DNA from: Vespa crabro
Lineage: Eukaryota > Arthropoda > Insecta > Hymenoptera > Vespidae
Direction: 5' to 3'
Length of the DNA: 64,000 nt
NCBI RefSeq assembly: GCF_910589235.1
Contig: NW_025813595.1
Span: forward strand, 3,844,001 to 3,908,000
The translations under genes and the position numbers were made by a program. This document shows positions 1 through 15,221 of this stretch, in pieces (position 1 is the stretch's first letter; every line of letters starts with the position of its first letter). The notes below the pieces were generated by a model that saw only the letters and a program-made list of their open reading frames with translations, searched no databases and was not told the DNA's origin.

Positions 1-439
1 TGACTATGATGATAAGAAAGATAATAATACTAATAATCATAAAAATAATAACGTCAATAACGATAATAATGATAATAATTGAAGTAATAATAACAATATT
101 AAGATTAATAATTATAATAACTATTATAACGATAATAGAATTAATAATAATAAAAGTAATAAGAATAATAACCATAATAATGCATATAACATTGTTAACG
201 ATAATAATATTAACGATTATAACGATAATAACAATAATAATAATAATAATAATAAAGATAACAACGATAATAACGATAATAATGACAGTAATAAAAACAT
301 CAATTACGATAATAACATTAACAATGATAATAACGATAATAACGATAATAACAATAATAGTAATAGTAATAATCAAGATAATAACGATATTTACAATAAT
401 AAGGATAATAACAATAAAAATAATAACGATAATGATGTT

Positions 440-640
440 AATTATATACACGATAAAGTCGATAATATCGATAATAATAATAACAAATTTAACGATAATG
501 TCGATTATAATATTAACAATATTAACGATATTATCGAACATAATAATAATATTATAAACCTTACCGCCGATAATAATAATAACATTATTAACGATAATAA
601 CGATAATTACTATAATAATAATAACGATATTAACGATAAC
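440..640 (+). repeat. Block family B, partial copy 1
   Basis: The string with GATAAAGTCGATAATATCG, then CAAATTTAACGATAATGTCG, GAACATAATAATAATATTAT and AAACCTT recurs at 11765-11960 and 46855-47040 with only scattered substitutions. It lies upstream of family A here, as family B does at 46.9-50.8 kb before copy 3 of A, so the B-then-A order is repeated. Confidence 0.8.
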
Positions 641-1045
641 AATAGTTGTAATAATAACAATAATAACAATAATAGCAATAATAAGGATATTACCGATAAT
701 AAGGATAATTATAAAATTCATAATAACTATCATCCGAATAATATCGATAATTATAATAACGATATTAACGTTAATATCGATAATAATAATAATATTATTA
801 ATGATATGATCGATATTAATAATAATCATAATAACATTAATAACAAAAATAACGATAATAACAATATTAACGATAATTACGATTAATATAATAATAACGA
901 AAATAGTGATAATAACGATATTCGCAATTATAATAATAATAATAATAATAATAACGAGAATAACGATAATAAAGATAATAATAATAATAACAAATATAAA
1001 GAAAAAATAATAATAATAATAACGATAATAGAGATAATAAAGACA

Positions 1046-2254
1046 ATAATAGCAGTAATAGTATCAATAATCTTAGTAATAATTATAATAATGATAATAT
1101 CGATAATAATAACAATGAACAAATTAATAGAAATGATAATAATTGCGATAATAACGATAATGATATTAATAACAATAATAATAATAGCAACAATAACGAT
1201 AATTAAGAAAATAAAAAATATAATTAAAACGATACTAAGGATAAGAACGATATCATCAATAATATTAATAAGGAAAATAAGGATAATATCGATTATATTA
1301 ATAAAAATATTAACAATTATATAGATAATTATAATAATAATATTAACAATAATAACGATAATAAAAATATTAACGATACTATGGATAATAAAAATTACGA
1401 TATTTACGAATATAACGATAATAGAAATATTAATAATACCAATAATAAGGATAATAAAGATATCGTCGATAATAATAATAACAATAATAAAGATAATCTA
1501 GATATTAATATTATCAATATTAAAGATAATAAGGATAATTTTAATAATAATAATAACGATAATAACGGTATTAACGATAAATATAATAACGATAATAACG
1601 ATATTAACGACAATGACGATAATAACAATAATAATAATAAAAATAAAGATAATAACGAATTTAGTGGAAATAACGATAATAATAACAATATTAACAATAA
1701 TAACGATAATAGGGATAAAAACGTTAATAATTTTAGTAATTATAACAATAATAATATTACTAACGATAATAACGATATTATAGATTCTAATAATAACAAT
1801 AATAACGTTGATATCGATAATAATAACAATATTAACGATAATATCGATAATAATAATAATGACAATAACAACCACAAAAAAGGTAATAGCGATAATAATA
1901 TAAACGATAATAACAATAATACTAATAATAATACTATCTATAATAACAATAATAATGATAACAATAAAAATAATAATATCAATAGTTACGATAATAAAGA
2001 AATTAACGATAATAATAATGATGATAATGACGATAATAGTAATAATAATAATAACGCTTATAACGATATTATCGATTATAATAATATTTCTAATAAAGAT
2101 AAAAACATATTAATAATAACAACAAAAACGATAATAACGATAATAATGATAATAACGATAATAAAAAAATAATAATATTAATGAGAAGAATAACGATGAT
2201 ACCGATAATAACGGTAATAATAATAATAAATAAAAATATAATATCGTTAATAAG

Positions 2255-2286
<32 letters not shown>

Positions 2287-4880
2287 TCATAATAATAATA
2301 ATGACTATAATAATGATAACAATAATAACGATAAGGAGAAAAATAACGATAAAAATTATAACCATAAATTCGATAACAACGATAATAACGGTAATATTAA
2401 TAAAAATAATATCGATTATAAGGATAATAAAGATAAGAACGATTATAATAATAGCAATAATAACAATAATAACAATAATAACTATAATAACAATAGTAAT
2501 AATAATATATATATTGATATATATAGTAATATAGAATAAATATATAGATAGTGTTTATAAGGAAGATATTAAATAAGAACGACAATAAAGAAAATAACGA
2601 TAATAACGATAATAAGGACAATAATAATAATAATAAAACGATAATAAAGACAATTTCGGTTATAATAATTACGATAATAACGTTAATATCGATTAAAGTA
2701 ATAACAATAAAAACGAGAATAAAGATAATAATAACAATAATAACAATAATAACGAAAATAACGTCAATAAAAATTATATTATGTACGATAATAACGATAT
2801 GAAAGAAATTAACGATAATAACGATAATAACGGCAATAATAATAATAATAAGAATAATAACGATAACTACAAAAAGAAGATAATAGTAATAGTAATAATA
2901 ATGAATAAAAGGATAATAACGATAACAACTATTATAATAATAATAATAATAATAAAGATAGTAAAGATATGAACGATATTAACAATATTAACAATAATAA
3001 AGATAATTATAATACGATAATAACGATTACCGTAATAATAATAATATTGATAGTAACAAAAATTACGATAATAGTGAAAATAATAATAATAATAATAAAA
3101 ATAATAAAGATATTAACGATAACAACGATATTAATGCTAATAACAATAATCATTACAATAATAATGACAATAGTAACGTTAATATCAATAATAATGAGAA
3201 TTATAATAATGATAATAAAGTTAATAACTTTAATATTAATAACAATATTAATGATAACAACGATAATAACAAAATTAATAATAAGAACGAAAATAAGGAT
3301 AATCACGATTACAACGATAATAATAATAACAATAATAATGATAATACGTTAGTAATCGTAGTAGTAATGACAATAATAACGATAAGAACTGCAATTACGG
3401 TAAAAATAGTAACGATAATAACGTTAATATCGATAATAATAATAACAATATTAACGATAATAACGATAATAGTAATAATAAAAGTGATAATAACGATAAT
3501 ATTGATAATAACGATAATAATAATACTATAATAACGACAATACCAATAATAATAACAACGATAACAACGATAATAACGATAATAATATTAACAATAATAT
3601 CGATAACTACTATCATTCCTATAATTATAATAATAGTAAAAACGATAATAAGGATAATTACGAAAAAAACGGTAATAACGATAATAACGATAATAACGGT
3701 AATAATTATAACAATAATGACGATAATAACGATAATTACGATAATAATTATATTAACGATAATTATAACAATAATAACGATGGGAAAGATTATGAAGATA
3801 TTAATAATAACAATTATTACGACAATAATAATAAGAATAATAACGATATTAACGATATTAGCGATAGTAACGATAATTACAATAACAATGACAACTATAA
3901 TAACGATAAGTACAATTATAATAATGACAATAATAACGAAAAAAGTAATAATAATTATCACGATAAAAACGATAATAACAATAATAATAATAACAATAAT
4001 AAACATAATAAAGACATCAACGATAGTAATTGTAGTAATAAAAACAGTAATAACAATACTAAAGATAATAACGATATTAACGATAAAAATAATATTGATA
4101 GTAAGCAAAATATCAATAATAATAAGAACAACATTAACGAAATTATCGATAATAATAACAATAATAATAACTATAATAACGACAATAAGGATAATAACAA
4201 TATTAATAATAACTATAGTAACGATAATACAAATAATAATAATTAAAATATTATCGATAATATCGATAATAATAATAAAGATAACAACGATAATTACGAT
4301 AATAATTATAATAACGATAATTATAACAATAATAATGAAGGGAAAGATTATGAAGATAATAATAATAACAATTATTACGACAAAAATAATAAAAATAATA
4401 ACGATAATAACGTTAATAACGAAATTACGATTATATTTTTAACGATTATATTAATAATATCGATAATATTAATAACAATACTAATGATAATAATGATAAT
4501 AATAATAATAATAACAATAATAACGAAATTAACGATAATAACGATAATAGTAATTATAATAATAACGATAATAACGATAAGAACGATAATAACAATAATA
4601 ATAATATTGATAACAATGATAATAACGATATTAACGCTAATAGCGATAATAATAAAAACAATATTGACGATAATTGATATAATAAAGATAAAATAGTTAA
4701 TAATAAGATTAATAACAGCAAGAATATATATAATTACGATAATAACGACAATAACGATAATAACGATGACAATAGTAGTAATACTAACAATAATAACAAT
4801 ACTGTCAATAATGATGTTGAAGGTATTCATAATAACGATAATGATTATAATAATAATAACAATACTAACTATAAAAACGA
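1046..4880 (+). repeat. Block family A, copy 1
   Basis: This block is collinear with 51150-54565 and, from 2348 onward, with 43319-45810. Shared landmarks in order are a GATAATTAAGAAAATAAAAA string at 1199, the AT-rich island at 2504-2576, AAAGACAATTTCG at about 2647, TTATGTACGATAATAACG at about 2779, GATAGTAACAAAAATTACG at about 3050, TACTATCATTCCTATAATT at 3609, and GGGAAAGATTATGAAGATA at 3782. A second GGGAAAGATTATGAAGAT at 4340 shows an internal duplication of about 560 bp inside the block. By eye this is the most diverged of the three copies. Confidence 0.85.
2504..2576. repeat. AT-rich non-3-bp island, copy 1
   Basis: About 73 bp that breaks the trinucleotide rhythm. A TATATATATTGATATATATA core (near-palindromic) is followed by AAATATATAGATAGTGTTTA and TATTAAATA. 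It recurs at 43465-43540 and 52651-52726 with few differences. It is the least repeat-like conserved string seen in the window. Function unknown. Confidence 0.8.
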
Positions 4881-4984
4881 TATTAATAATAGTAATTGTA
4901 ATAATAATAGCAATAATAACGATAATAAAGATAATTATAATAACAATAATAACGATAATAACGGTTATAACGATAAAATTAATA

Positions 4985-5440
4985 GAAAAATAACAATAAT
5001 ATCAATAATAACGATAAAAAAGATATTAACGATAATATCGTTAATAATAAATACGATAATAATGATAATAGGGATAAAAACAATATCGATATTAACGATA
5101 ATATTGACAATGTTAAAGATAATAATGATAATAATTTAAAAGCGATAATAATAACCATAATTATAGTAATAATAACGATAATAAGGATATTAATAATAAA
5201 AATAATAACGATAATATAGATAACAATAATAAAATTCATAACGTTAATAATGATAATAACGATAATAACGGAAATTATAAAAAAATTGATAACGCTAATA
5301 ACGATAATAATAATAGTTATAATAACATTATAAAAATAATAACGATAACAACAATAATAACGATATCTATAATAACGATAATAAAGACAATAATAATAAT
5401 ATTAATAATAATAACGTTACTAACGATAATAATAATAGTA
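4985..5440 (+). repeat. Block family D, copy 1
   Basis: It starts with AATAGAAAAATAACAATAAT and runs through AATATTGACAATGTTAAAG, AAAATTCATAACGTTAATAA and AATAGTTATAATAACATTAT. The same order appears at 21657-22190, and parts appear at 8985-9150, 26337-26430 and 48000-48480. It abuts the end of family A copy 1. Confidence 0.75.
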
Positions 5441-5504
5441 TTAATAACAATATTAAAAATAATAACGATAATAACCATAATAACGATCATAATTATAATA
5501 ATAA

Positions 5505-5580
5505 CGACATTAATAACTATAATAAATATAATAAAGATATGGTATTAACGATAAAGGCGACAGTAGTAGTAATAGTAATA
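5505..5580 (+). repeat. 75-bp landmark, copy at 5.5 kb
   Basis: Consensus parts are CGACATTAATAACTATAATA, AATATAATAACGATATGG, TATTAACGATAAA and GCGACAATAGTAGTAATAG. Eight clear copies are seen in the window, five on + and three on - inside the inverted segment. It is an irregular string that the 9-bp unit does not predict. Confidence 0.82.
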
Positions 5581-6045
5581 ACGATAATAACAAAAACAGC
5601 GGCAAAAATATAATAATAATAAAGATAATAACGATATTATCTGAAATAACGATAAAAGCTATAAGATTAATAATAATAAGAACAATAACAACGATAATAA
5701 CGACAATAAACATAAAAACAGTAACGATAATACGACAATAATAATAACAATAATAATAACGATAATAACGATATAACAATAATAACGATAATAACTTTAT
5801 TAACGATATCAATAATATCGAAAATAACGTTAATTTCGATATTAATAATACCAATATTAAAGATAATAACGATAATAACGACAATAGTAGAAATAATAAT
5901 AAATATTTAAACTATAATAACGACAATAAAAATAATAATAAGAAAGATAATATCGATATTATCGAAAATAACGATAATAACGTTAAAAATAATGACAATA
6001 ATATCAATAATAACAATAATAGCGATTATAACGATAATAAGGACA

Positions 6046-6085
<40 letters not shown>

Positions 6086-8400
6086 TATTAATGATTACAA
6101 CGAAAATAATAATAATAATGGTAGTAATAATATCAATAATTACAATAATAACGATAAAAAAGATAATAATGATAATTACGATAATAACAGTTATAATAAC
6201 AACGATAATAACGATAATATCGATAAAAATAATAACAATATTAACGATAATAACAGATATAGTAATAATAATAATAACGATAATTACGATAATAACGATA
6301 ATAATAATAATCGTAACAATAATATTCCCCACAATAATAACAATAATAATGGTTATGATAAGAATAATATTAATTAAAATAACGATAATAATGATAATAA
6401 TAATAATAATAATTAAAATAATAATAATAATAATAATAATATTAATAATAATAACAATAACAACAATAAAAACGATTATGATAAGAATAATAATAATAAT
6501 AATAACGATAATAATGATAATAACGATAATAAATATAATAATGATAATAATAATAATAATTATAACGATAATAACGATAATATCAATAATAATATTAATA
6601 ATAATAGTAACGTTAATAGTAATAACTATAAATTAGATAGTAACGATATTAAAGAAAATAACTATAATAATAATAATAAATATAAAATAATAACCATAAT
6701 ATCAATAGCAATAATAACAATAATAACGATTATTACGATAATAAGGATAGTAATATTGACTATAATAATGATAACAAAGATAATAACGGCAAAATTAAAT
6801 ATTATAATAATATCGATAATAAGGTTAATTACAAAAATAACGGTAATAAGGACAGTAGCAATAATAACGGCAATAATAATAATAATAATAATAATAATGA
6901 TACTAACGAAAATAATAATAATAGCGATTATAATAATAACAACAATAACGATAATAACGATATTAACAATAATAATGATAATAATAATAACAATAATACG
7001 ATAATAACGACAATAATAATAACAATAATACGATAATAACGATAATAATAATAACAATTATAACGATAATAACGATAATAGCGAAAACACCGATAATAAT
7101 AATAATAATAACGATAATAAATATAATAACGGTAATAAAAGTAATAACAGTAAAAATAGTAATAATAGCAATAATAATGATAATAACGATAATAACGATT
7201 ATAATAATAATGACAATAACGATATTAGTGATTAATACGATAATGACGATATTAACATAATAAAAATAAAGTTAATATCGAAGATAAGGGTAATAATAAT
7301 AAAATTAATAACGATAAAAACGACAAATAATGATAAATGTAATAACAATTATAAAGATAATAACGACAATTACCATAATAACGATAATAAGCAAAAGAAC
7401 AACAGTAGTAACGATAAATACGATAATAATGGTATTAATAATAGTAATAATATCATTAATGACAATAATAGAGATTATAACGGTATTAATGATAGTAACG
7501 ATAATAAAAATAATAATATCAACAATTATAACGACAAGGACGTAAATAATAATAACGGTAATAACGATAATAAAAAAATGTTAATAGCGATAATAATTAT
7601 AAAAATAATAATGATAATAAACATAATTACGCTAATAAATTTAATAATAAAAATAATAATAATAATAACAATAATAAAGATTATATCGATACTAACGATA
7701 ATAACCATAATATTACGAATAATAATAACAATAACAATAATAACTAAAATATCGATAATAACAAAGATAATAATAATAATAACGATAATAATGAAAATAA
7801 CGACACTAAAAATAATAATAATGATAATGAAGAGAATAATAATAATAATAACAACAATAATTACGATAATATCGATAATAATTATAACAATAATAACGAT
7901 AAAACGATAATAACGGTAATAATAATAACAATATTAACGTGAAAGACGATATTAACGAAAATAAAAATATTATACTTAACGATAATAACGATAATAACGG
8001 AAATAGTAATCGAAATAATAACAATAATAAAACAAATATTGATAATAACTATAATATCGATAAAATATTAACGTTAATAACGATAAAACAGGTAATAATT
8101 ACGATAATAACGATAATAATATTAGTAATAACAACGATAATAACAATAATAACGTTAGTAGCGGTAATAATGATAATAATAATATTAATAAAATCTACAA
8201 TTACGATACTTACGATAATAATAGTAGTAATAAAAGCACTAATGGCAATTATAACGTTAATAATGATAATAATGATAATAAAAACAATAATATCAACAAT
8301 AATAAATGTAGTTTCCTAAATAAAAACAACGGTAATAACGTTCATAACAAAAAAACCGTAATAACGACAATAATAATATCAATAATAACTTTAATATTAA
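5505..8400 (+). repeat. Block family C, copy 1
   Basis: Collinear with 59519-61200. Anchors are the 75-bp landmark at 5505, ATTCCCCACAATAATAAC at about 6323, GGTTATGATAAGAATAAT at 6350, GAAATAGTAATCG at 8000, TATTAACGTTAATAACG at about 8067, and TTTCCTAAATAAAAACAACG at about 8310. About 850 bp between 7130 and 7980 has no counterpart in the other copy, so one block gained or lost array units there. Confidence 0.83.
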
Positions 8401-8651
8401 TAATAACGATAATAACTATAATAATAAAAGTAATAATAATAATAACAATAACAAAGTCAATGACAATAATAGCAATAATACTGATAATAAAGATATAAAT
8501 AAAAATAATAATAATAATAACAATAATAACTCTAATAATGATAATAATAAAAATAATAATAATAATATCAATAATGACGATAGTAAGGATGTTAATAATA
8601 ATAATAATACCGATAACAGAGAATATACCCATAATAGTAATAATAATAATC

Positions 8652-8685
<34 letters not shown>

Positions 8686-8984
8686 TAGTAATGATAATAA
8701 CGAAAATAATAGTCGTAATAATAACACTAATCAAAATAATAAAGGTAATAACGATATTCTAATAATAATATTATTAACAATAATACCGATAATTTTTATA
8801 ATAACATTTTTAACAATAATAAAGATAATGAGGATTATCACAATGATAATGATAATAATGACGATAATATCCATGTTAACAATAATATTGATTATAAAGA
8901 AAACAAATACAAAAATAATAATGATAATATCCAAAATATCGGTATTAATAATTACAATATCAACGATATAAACAATAACAATAT

Positions 8985-9150
8985 TAACGATAATATTGAT
9001 AATATTAAAGATAATAATGATAATAATTTTAAAACGATAATAATTATCATAATTATAGTAGTAATAACGATAATAACGATATTAAAAATAAAAATAATAA
9101 CGATAAAATAGATAATAATAATAAAATTTATAACGTTAATAACGAGAATA
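8985..9150 (+). repeat. Block family D, short copy 2
   Basis: A fragment of about 165 bp with AACGATAATATTGATAATAT, then TTTTAAAACGATAATAATTA and AAAATTTATAACGTTAATAA. It matches the middle of the D copies at about 5095 and 21775. It is truncated on both sides by ordinary array. Confidence 0.7.
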
Positions 9151-10272
9151 AATGTTAATATGGATAATAATAATAGTAATAACAATAATAACGATCATAA
9201 CAATAATAGCGATTATAATAATAACGATAATAACGATAATAATAATAATAATATTATCTTTAGTAAGAATAATAATGATAACGATGATTATAATAGTAAT
9301 AATAATAACGATTCTAACGATAATAACGATAAAAATGATAATAATGATAATAATTATATTAACAATAGCAATAATTACGATAATAACGATAATAGAAGAA
9401 ACAATAAAAATGATATTAACGAAAATATTAATAACAATTGTAACGTTAAAGACGATAATAAAAATAATAATAATAATAGTAATAACGAAAGTAAAGATAA
9501 TAACGAGAACAATAATAACAATAATAGCGATAATATCGATTATAATAATACCGATAATATCGATAATAACGATAATAATAGTAATATTAATAACGATATT
9601 AAAAATAATATCGATAATAATGATAATAATATATACGATTATAACGACAATAGTAATAATAATAATAACGATAACAAAAATAAAACGATAATAGTAATAA
9701 TAATAATTAAAATATAAATAAAAACAATCTTTTGTATAATAACGATAATAATATTGGTAATGTTAAAATAATAACTATAATAACGATAATAACGATTGTG
9801 ACGATAACAATATTATTGATAATAACGTCAATAGTAATAATAATAATAATAACGATAATATCGATATTAATGATAATAATAATAATAATAATAAATATAA
9901 TAACGATAGTAACGGTAATAACGATAATAACGATAATAACTATAATAACTATATTTTCGATAGTAACAAATGTAGTAATAACAGTAATAACGATAATAGT
10001 AGTAATATTAATAAAGATAATAACAATATTTACTATAATAATTATAATAATAATAAAGATCTTAACGATAGTAACGATAATAGCGATAAAAATAATAAAT
10101 ATATTAATGATAATATCGATATTAATAATAATAAGAATAATAAAGACAGTTACAATAATAATAATAGCAATACTGATGTTAATAACGTTATAAACGATAA
10201 TAACGATAATAATAATAACATTAATAACGATAATAACGATAATATGGATTATAATACTAACAATAAAATAGA

Positions 10273-10291
10273 TCGTAATTATCGTTATTAA
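10273..10291 (-). repeat. Micro-inverted single unit
   Basis: GTAATTATCGTTATTAA, flanked by ATAGATC and AGGTAACAATAAT, is a reverse-sense unit of about 16 bp in the direct array. It is short enough that chance mutation is possible, but the ATCGTTATT match is exact. Confidence 0.6.
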
Positions 10292-11764
10292 AGGTAACAA
10301 TAATAATATTAAATGCGATAATAACGACAATAGTAATAATAATAATAACCATAATAATGATAATAAAGATATTAATAATAATAACAATAATAATATTAAT
10401 AACGATAATAACGGTTATAATGTTAATAACTATAATAACGATATTAACAATAAGAATAATAATAATAATAGAGATATTAAAGTTATTAACGATAATAATA
10501 ATAATAGTAACAATAGTAACGAAAATGACGACAAAAACGATAATAATAATAACGATAATAACAATAATAGTAATATTAATAAAACCTATAACAACAATAA
10601 TAACGATAATGACAATAATATTAATTATAATATTAACGATTATAACGATAATTACGTTAATAACGATAATAATAATAAAATTAATAACGAAAATAATAAT
10701 AGCATTAATAACGATAATAATGATAATAATAATAATATTAGTTATAACAATATTAAGTATATTAACGATAATAACGATAATACAAGTAACGATGACAACG
10801 ACAAAATAATAATATTAATATAATTAATAACGAAAATAAGGATAATAACGATAACAACGATATAATCAATAATGATAATAATAATGATAATAACTATAAT
10901 AACGAAAAACACTGATAACGAGAGGAATAGGAACGATAATAACGATATAAGAAATAATAATAATTACATTAATAACGATAACAACGACAATAGCGATAAA
11001 AATAATAATAATAATAACGAAAGTAAGGATACTAACGTGCCAACGATAATAATAATAACAATAATAAGGATAAGAACAATAATAATAATGAAGTAAATAA
11101 AGATATTAACGATGACAACGATAATAATAATAACAATAATAAAGATAATTACGATTATAACGATTATAAGGATTATAACAATAACGATAATAACGATATT
11201 ACTAATAATAATAAGAACGATAATGAAGAAAAACCGATAATAGTGTTAATAAATATAATAACAAATATAACAATTAAATAATAGTAATAATAGAGATATT
11301 AACGTTATTAACGGTAATAACGATAATAATAAAAACAGTAATAACGATAAAAACGATAATAACGACAATTATAATAAAAATATTAACGTATATAGAGATA
11401 ACTACTATTTCAAAGATAATAATAATAACAATAATAACAATAAAAACGATATTAACGATAATAACAATAACGATAGTAACGATAATATCGATATTACTAT
11501 TAACAATATTATTGATAATATCGATAATAATAATAATAATAACGATATAATCGATAATAACGATAATAATGATAATAACGATAATAAAGATAATAACGAT
11601 AATATCGATTATAACGAAAATAATAATTACGATAATGACGGTAATAATAATAATAATAAAGTTAATAACAATAATTACGATAATGACGATAATATTAATA
11701 AAGATAATAACGTTAATAACGTAAATAGCGATAATAATAATAGTAATAATAACAAAAATAACAA

Positions 11765-13520
11765 ATAATAAGTCGATAATATCGATAATAATATTAACAA
11801 ATTTAACGATGATATCGATAATAATATTAACAATATTAACGATAATATCGATCATATTAATAATATTATAAACCTTAAAGTCGATAATAATAATAATAAT
11901 AACATTATTAACGATAATAACGATAATTACTATAATAATAATAACGAAAATAACGATAATAATATTAACGATAATAAAATAATAATAATAATAATAATAA
12001 AGATAATAACGATAGTAACTATAATAACGATAATAACGATAATAACTATTAAACGACAACTGGGATAGTACCGAATATAATAATAACAATAATATCAATA
12101 TTAGTAGTAAAATTAATAACGATAATAATGATATTTACGATAATAACAATGATAATAATAGTAATAATAAAGATAATAACGATGTAAATGATTCTAACGA
12201 TAATAATAACAACAACAATAACGATAATAACGAATATGATGTTAAGAATGATAATAATATTAACTATAATAAAAACAATAATGACAATCACGATAATAAA
12301 GATAATAATAGAAGTAATAATAACAATATTACGAATAATAAATACAATAACGATAATAACAATAATAACAATAATAAGTAGTAATAAAAAAAAGTAATAA
12401 GAATAATAACGATAAAAACGTATTTAACGATAATAATAATGGTGATATTTACGATAATATCAATAATAATAATAACTATAATAACGATAATAACGGTGAT
12501 AAAGATAATAACGATAATATCGATAATAATAAATAAGATAATATCGATTTCATCGATAATAACAATAACAATATTAACGATTATATCGATCATAATAACA
12601 ACATTATCGACAATAATATCGGTAATAATAAAAACAATAACATCAATAATAACGATAATAACGATAATAACAATAATATCGATATTAATAATAACTATAT
12701 TAACGATAATAACAAATATAGTAATAATAATAATAACGATAATTATGATAATAATAATAATAATAATAAAAATATAAAAAATTTTAATCACCAGAATACT
12801 AACAATAATACCGGTTATGATAAGAATAATAATAATAATAATAACGATAATAATTATAATAATTATAATAATAACTATAATTACGTTAATAATAAAAGAA
12901 AAGATAATAATACTAATGATTATAAACATAATAACGATAATAACGATAATAATAATAAAATTGATAACGATAATAACGTTTATAACGATAATAATAAGAA
13001 CTGTAACAATAATAATAATAATGACGATAATAACGGTAATATCGGCTAATAATAAATACAACAGTAACAATAGTAATAATAGCAATAATAACGATAGTAA
13101 CGAAATGGAAGATAATGGTAAAAGATTAATTACAAAATTAAGGATAATAACGATAATAACAATATAAATAATATAAATAATAATAATAATTATAATAACA
13201 ATAAAAAAATAACTGAAATAAATATTAACGTTAATAATACAAGTAATAATAACAATAATATCATTATTAAAGATAATAATGATAAGCACGATAATAATAA
13301 TCATAATAATGACAATAATATTCATAATAATATTAATGATAATAACGGTAATGATGATAACAATAATAAAGATAATTACGATAATATCGATAATAATATT
13401 AACAATATTAACGATCATAAACATAATAGTAATAATAATAACATGTACACCGATAATAATAATAATAATACAAAAAAAAATAATAACAATATTAACGATA
13501 ATAACGATAATAATAATAAC
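11765..13520 (+). repeat. Block family B, copy 2
   Basis: This is collinear with 46855-50770. Shared landmarks are AATTTAACGATGATATCG near 11800, GATGTAAATGATTCTAACG at 12181, GATATCGATTTCATCG-like text at about 12540, TTTTAATCACCAGAATACT at 12782, AATACAACAGTAACAATAG at about 13053, GAAATGGAAGATAATGG at 13102, and ACATGTACACCG at 13441. Relative to copy 3 it lacks about 1.6 kb between the parts matching 47760 and 49350. Confidence 0.85.
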
Positions 13521-14289
13521 AATAATAAGGATAATACTGAAAATAAAGATAATAATAATAAATATAATAACTATAACAATGATAATAACTATTATATCGA
13601 TAATAATAATAATAATAGTAAGAATAATAATAATAATAAAATAAAAAAAGATAATAACGAACATTTTTGTAACATTAGTAACGTTAATAAAGATAATAAT
13701 AGTAATAATAAAAACAAAATTTACGATAATAACGATAAGATTGATTATAATAATAATAATAATACGTATAATCACGATAATATAGATAATAATAATAATA
13801 AAAGCATAGTATAATAACGATAATAATAAAATAAACATAATAACGATATTAACGATAACAGCGGTAATAACGTTAATAATAATATTAATAATAACAACAA
13901 TAATGATATTAATAATAATAACAATAATAACGATAATGACGATAATAACGATAATAACGATAATAATGATATTAATATCGATAGTAACGATATCAAAGAT
14001 AATAACAATAACAATAATAACGATAATAACGATACTAATAACAATAATAATAATATTGCTTATAACGCTATAAACCATAATGACAAAAATAAAAATAAAA
14101 CCAATAAAAATAATAACGATAATAATTATTATAATAATAAGTATAATAACGAAAGTAATAATACAAACGATAATAATACTAATGATTATAACCATAATAA
14201 CGATAACTACGATAATAATAAGAACATTAATAACGATAATAACGTTAATAAAAGCAATAGCAATATTAATAATAACGATAATAACGATT

Positions 14290-14430
14290 ATAACGATAAT
14301 AAAAATAATAAGAATTAAGTCAATAACGACCCTAACGACAATAATGATGATAATAATAAATTTTATAACGAAAATAACGATAATAACGATTATAACTATT
14401 TTAAGAATATTAATAATATTATCGATAATA
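14290..14430 (+). repeat. Block family H, copy 1
   Basis: GTCAATAACGACCCTAACG (about 14319) followed by AACGATTATAACTATTTTAA and GAATATTAATAATATTA recurs at 63465-63600 with few changes. Runs of C are very rare in this array, which makes the CCC/TCC string a good marker. Confidence 0.75.
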
Positions 14431-15203
14431 ACGAAAATAAAGATAATAACGATAATAATAATAATAATAACAACAATAATATCTATAATTATGATAATAA
14501 CGATAATAACGATCATAACGATAATAATAATTGTAATAATAACGATGAAAACGACACTAAATATATTATTAATATTTGTAATAATAATAATATCAAAAAT
14601 AACAATATTAACAACAATAATAGTAGTAATAATAACAATAATAACAATAATAACGATAATGATGTTAGCGATAATAATAATAACGACAATGATTATAATA
14701 ATAATAACAATTCTAACGATAAAAGCATTAATAATAATAGTAATAGTAATAATAATAGCAATAATATCGGTAATAAAGATAATTATAATAACAATAATAA
14801 CGACAATAACGATAATGGCGAATAAAAATAATAATAATAATAACAATAATAGCGATAATAACGATCATAATAATAATAACAGTTACAATATTAATAATAA
14901 CAATTATAAAGATAATATCGATAATAAGGATTATAACTTTAATAATGACAATAAAAATAATAATAAGCACGATAATAACGGTAATAAAGAGATTAACGGT
15001 AATAACGATAACTATTATAATAATAATAAGAAAAAAAAGAAAATTACGATAAATATAATAATAATAATAACAATAATATCTATAATATTTAATATAACGA
15101 TATTAGTAACAACAATAATAAAGATACTAACGTTAATAACGATATTAACGATAGTAATAATGACAATAATAACGATAACAAAGATGATAACGATAATAAT
15201 AAT

Positions 15204-15221
15204 AATAATAATATTATTATT
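15204..15221. other. 18-bp perfect palindrome AAT/ATT
   Basis: Three AAT repeats are followed by three ATT repeats, then TGATAATAAGG. It is the same kind of local sense switch as at 17133. Confidence 0.8.

Noticed and set aside
1381..2172. 263-codon N/D-rich open frame starting with ATG
   Set aside because: Same composition effect. The collinear copy at 51.5-52.3 kb has its frame broken by indels, so there is no sign of coding constraint.
2504..2576. Promoter or TATA-box reading of the AT-rich island
   Set aside because: TATA-like text alone in AT-rich DNA is not evidence, and no downstream gene exists.
12288..14846. 852-codon antisense open frame, almost only I, V, N, F and T
   Set aside because: It is the ATT/GTT/ATC frame of the repeat unit, open by geometry. 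It drifts into L/S and Y frames at array phase shifts and has no domain, signal or plausible start.
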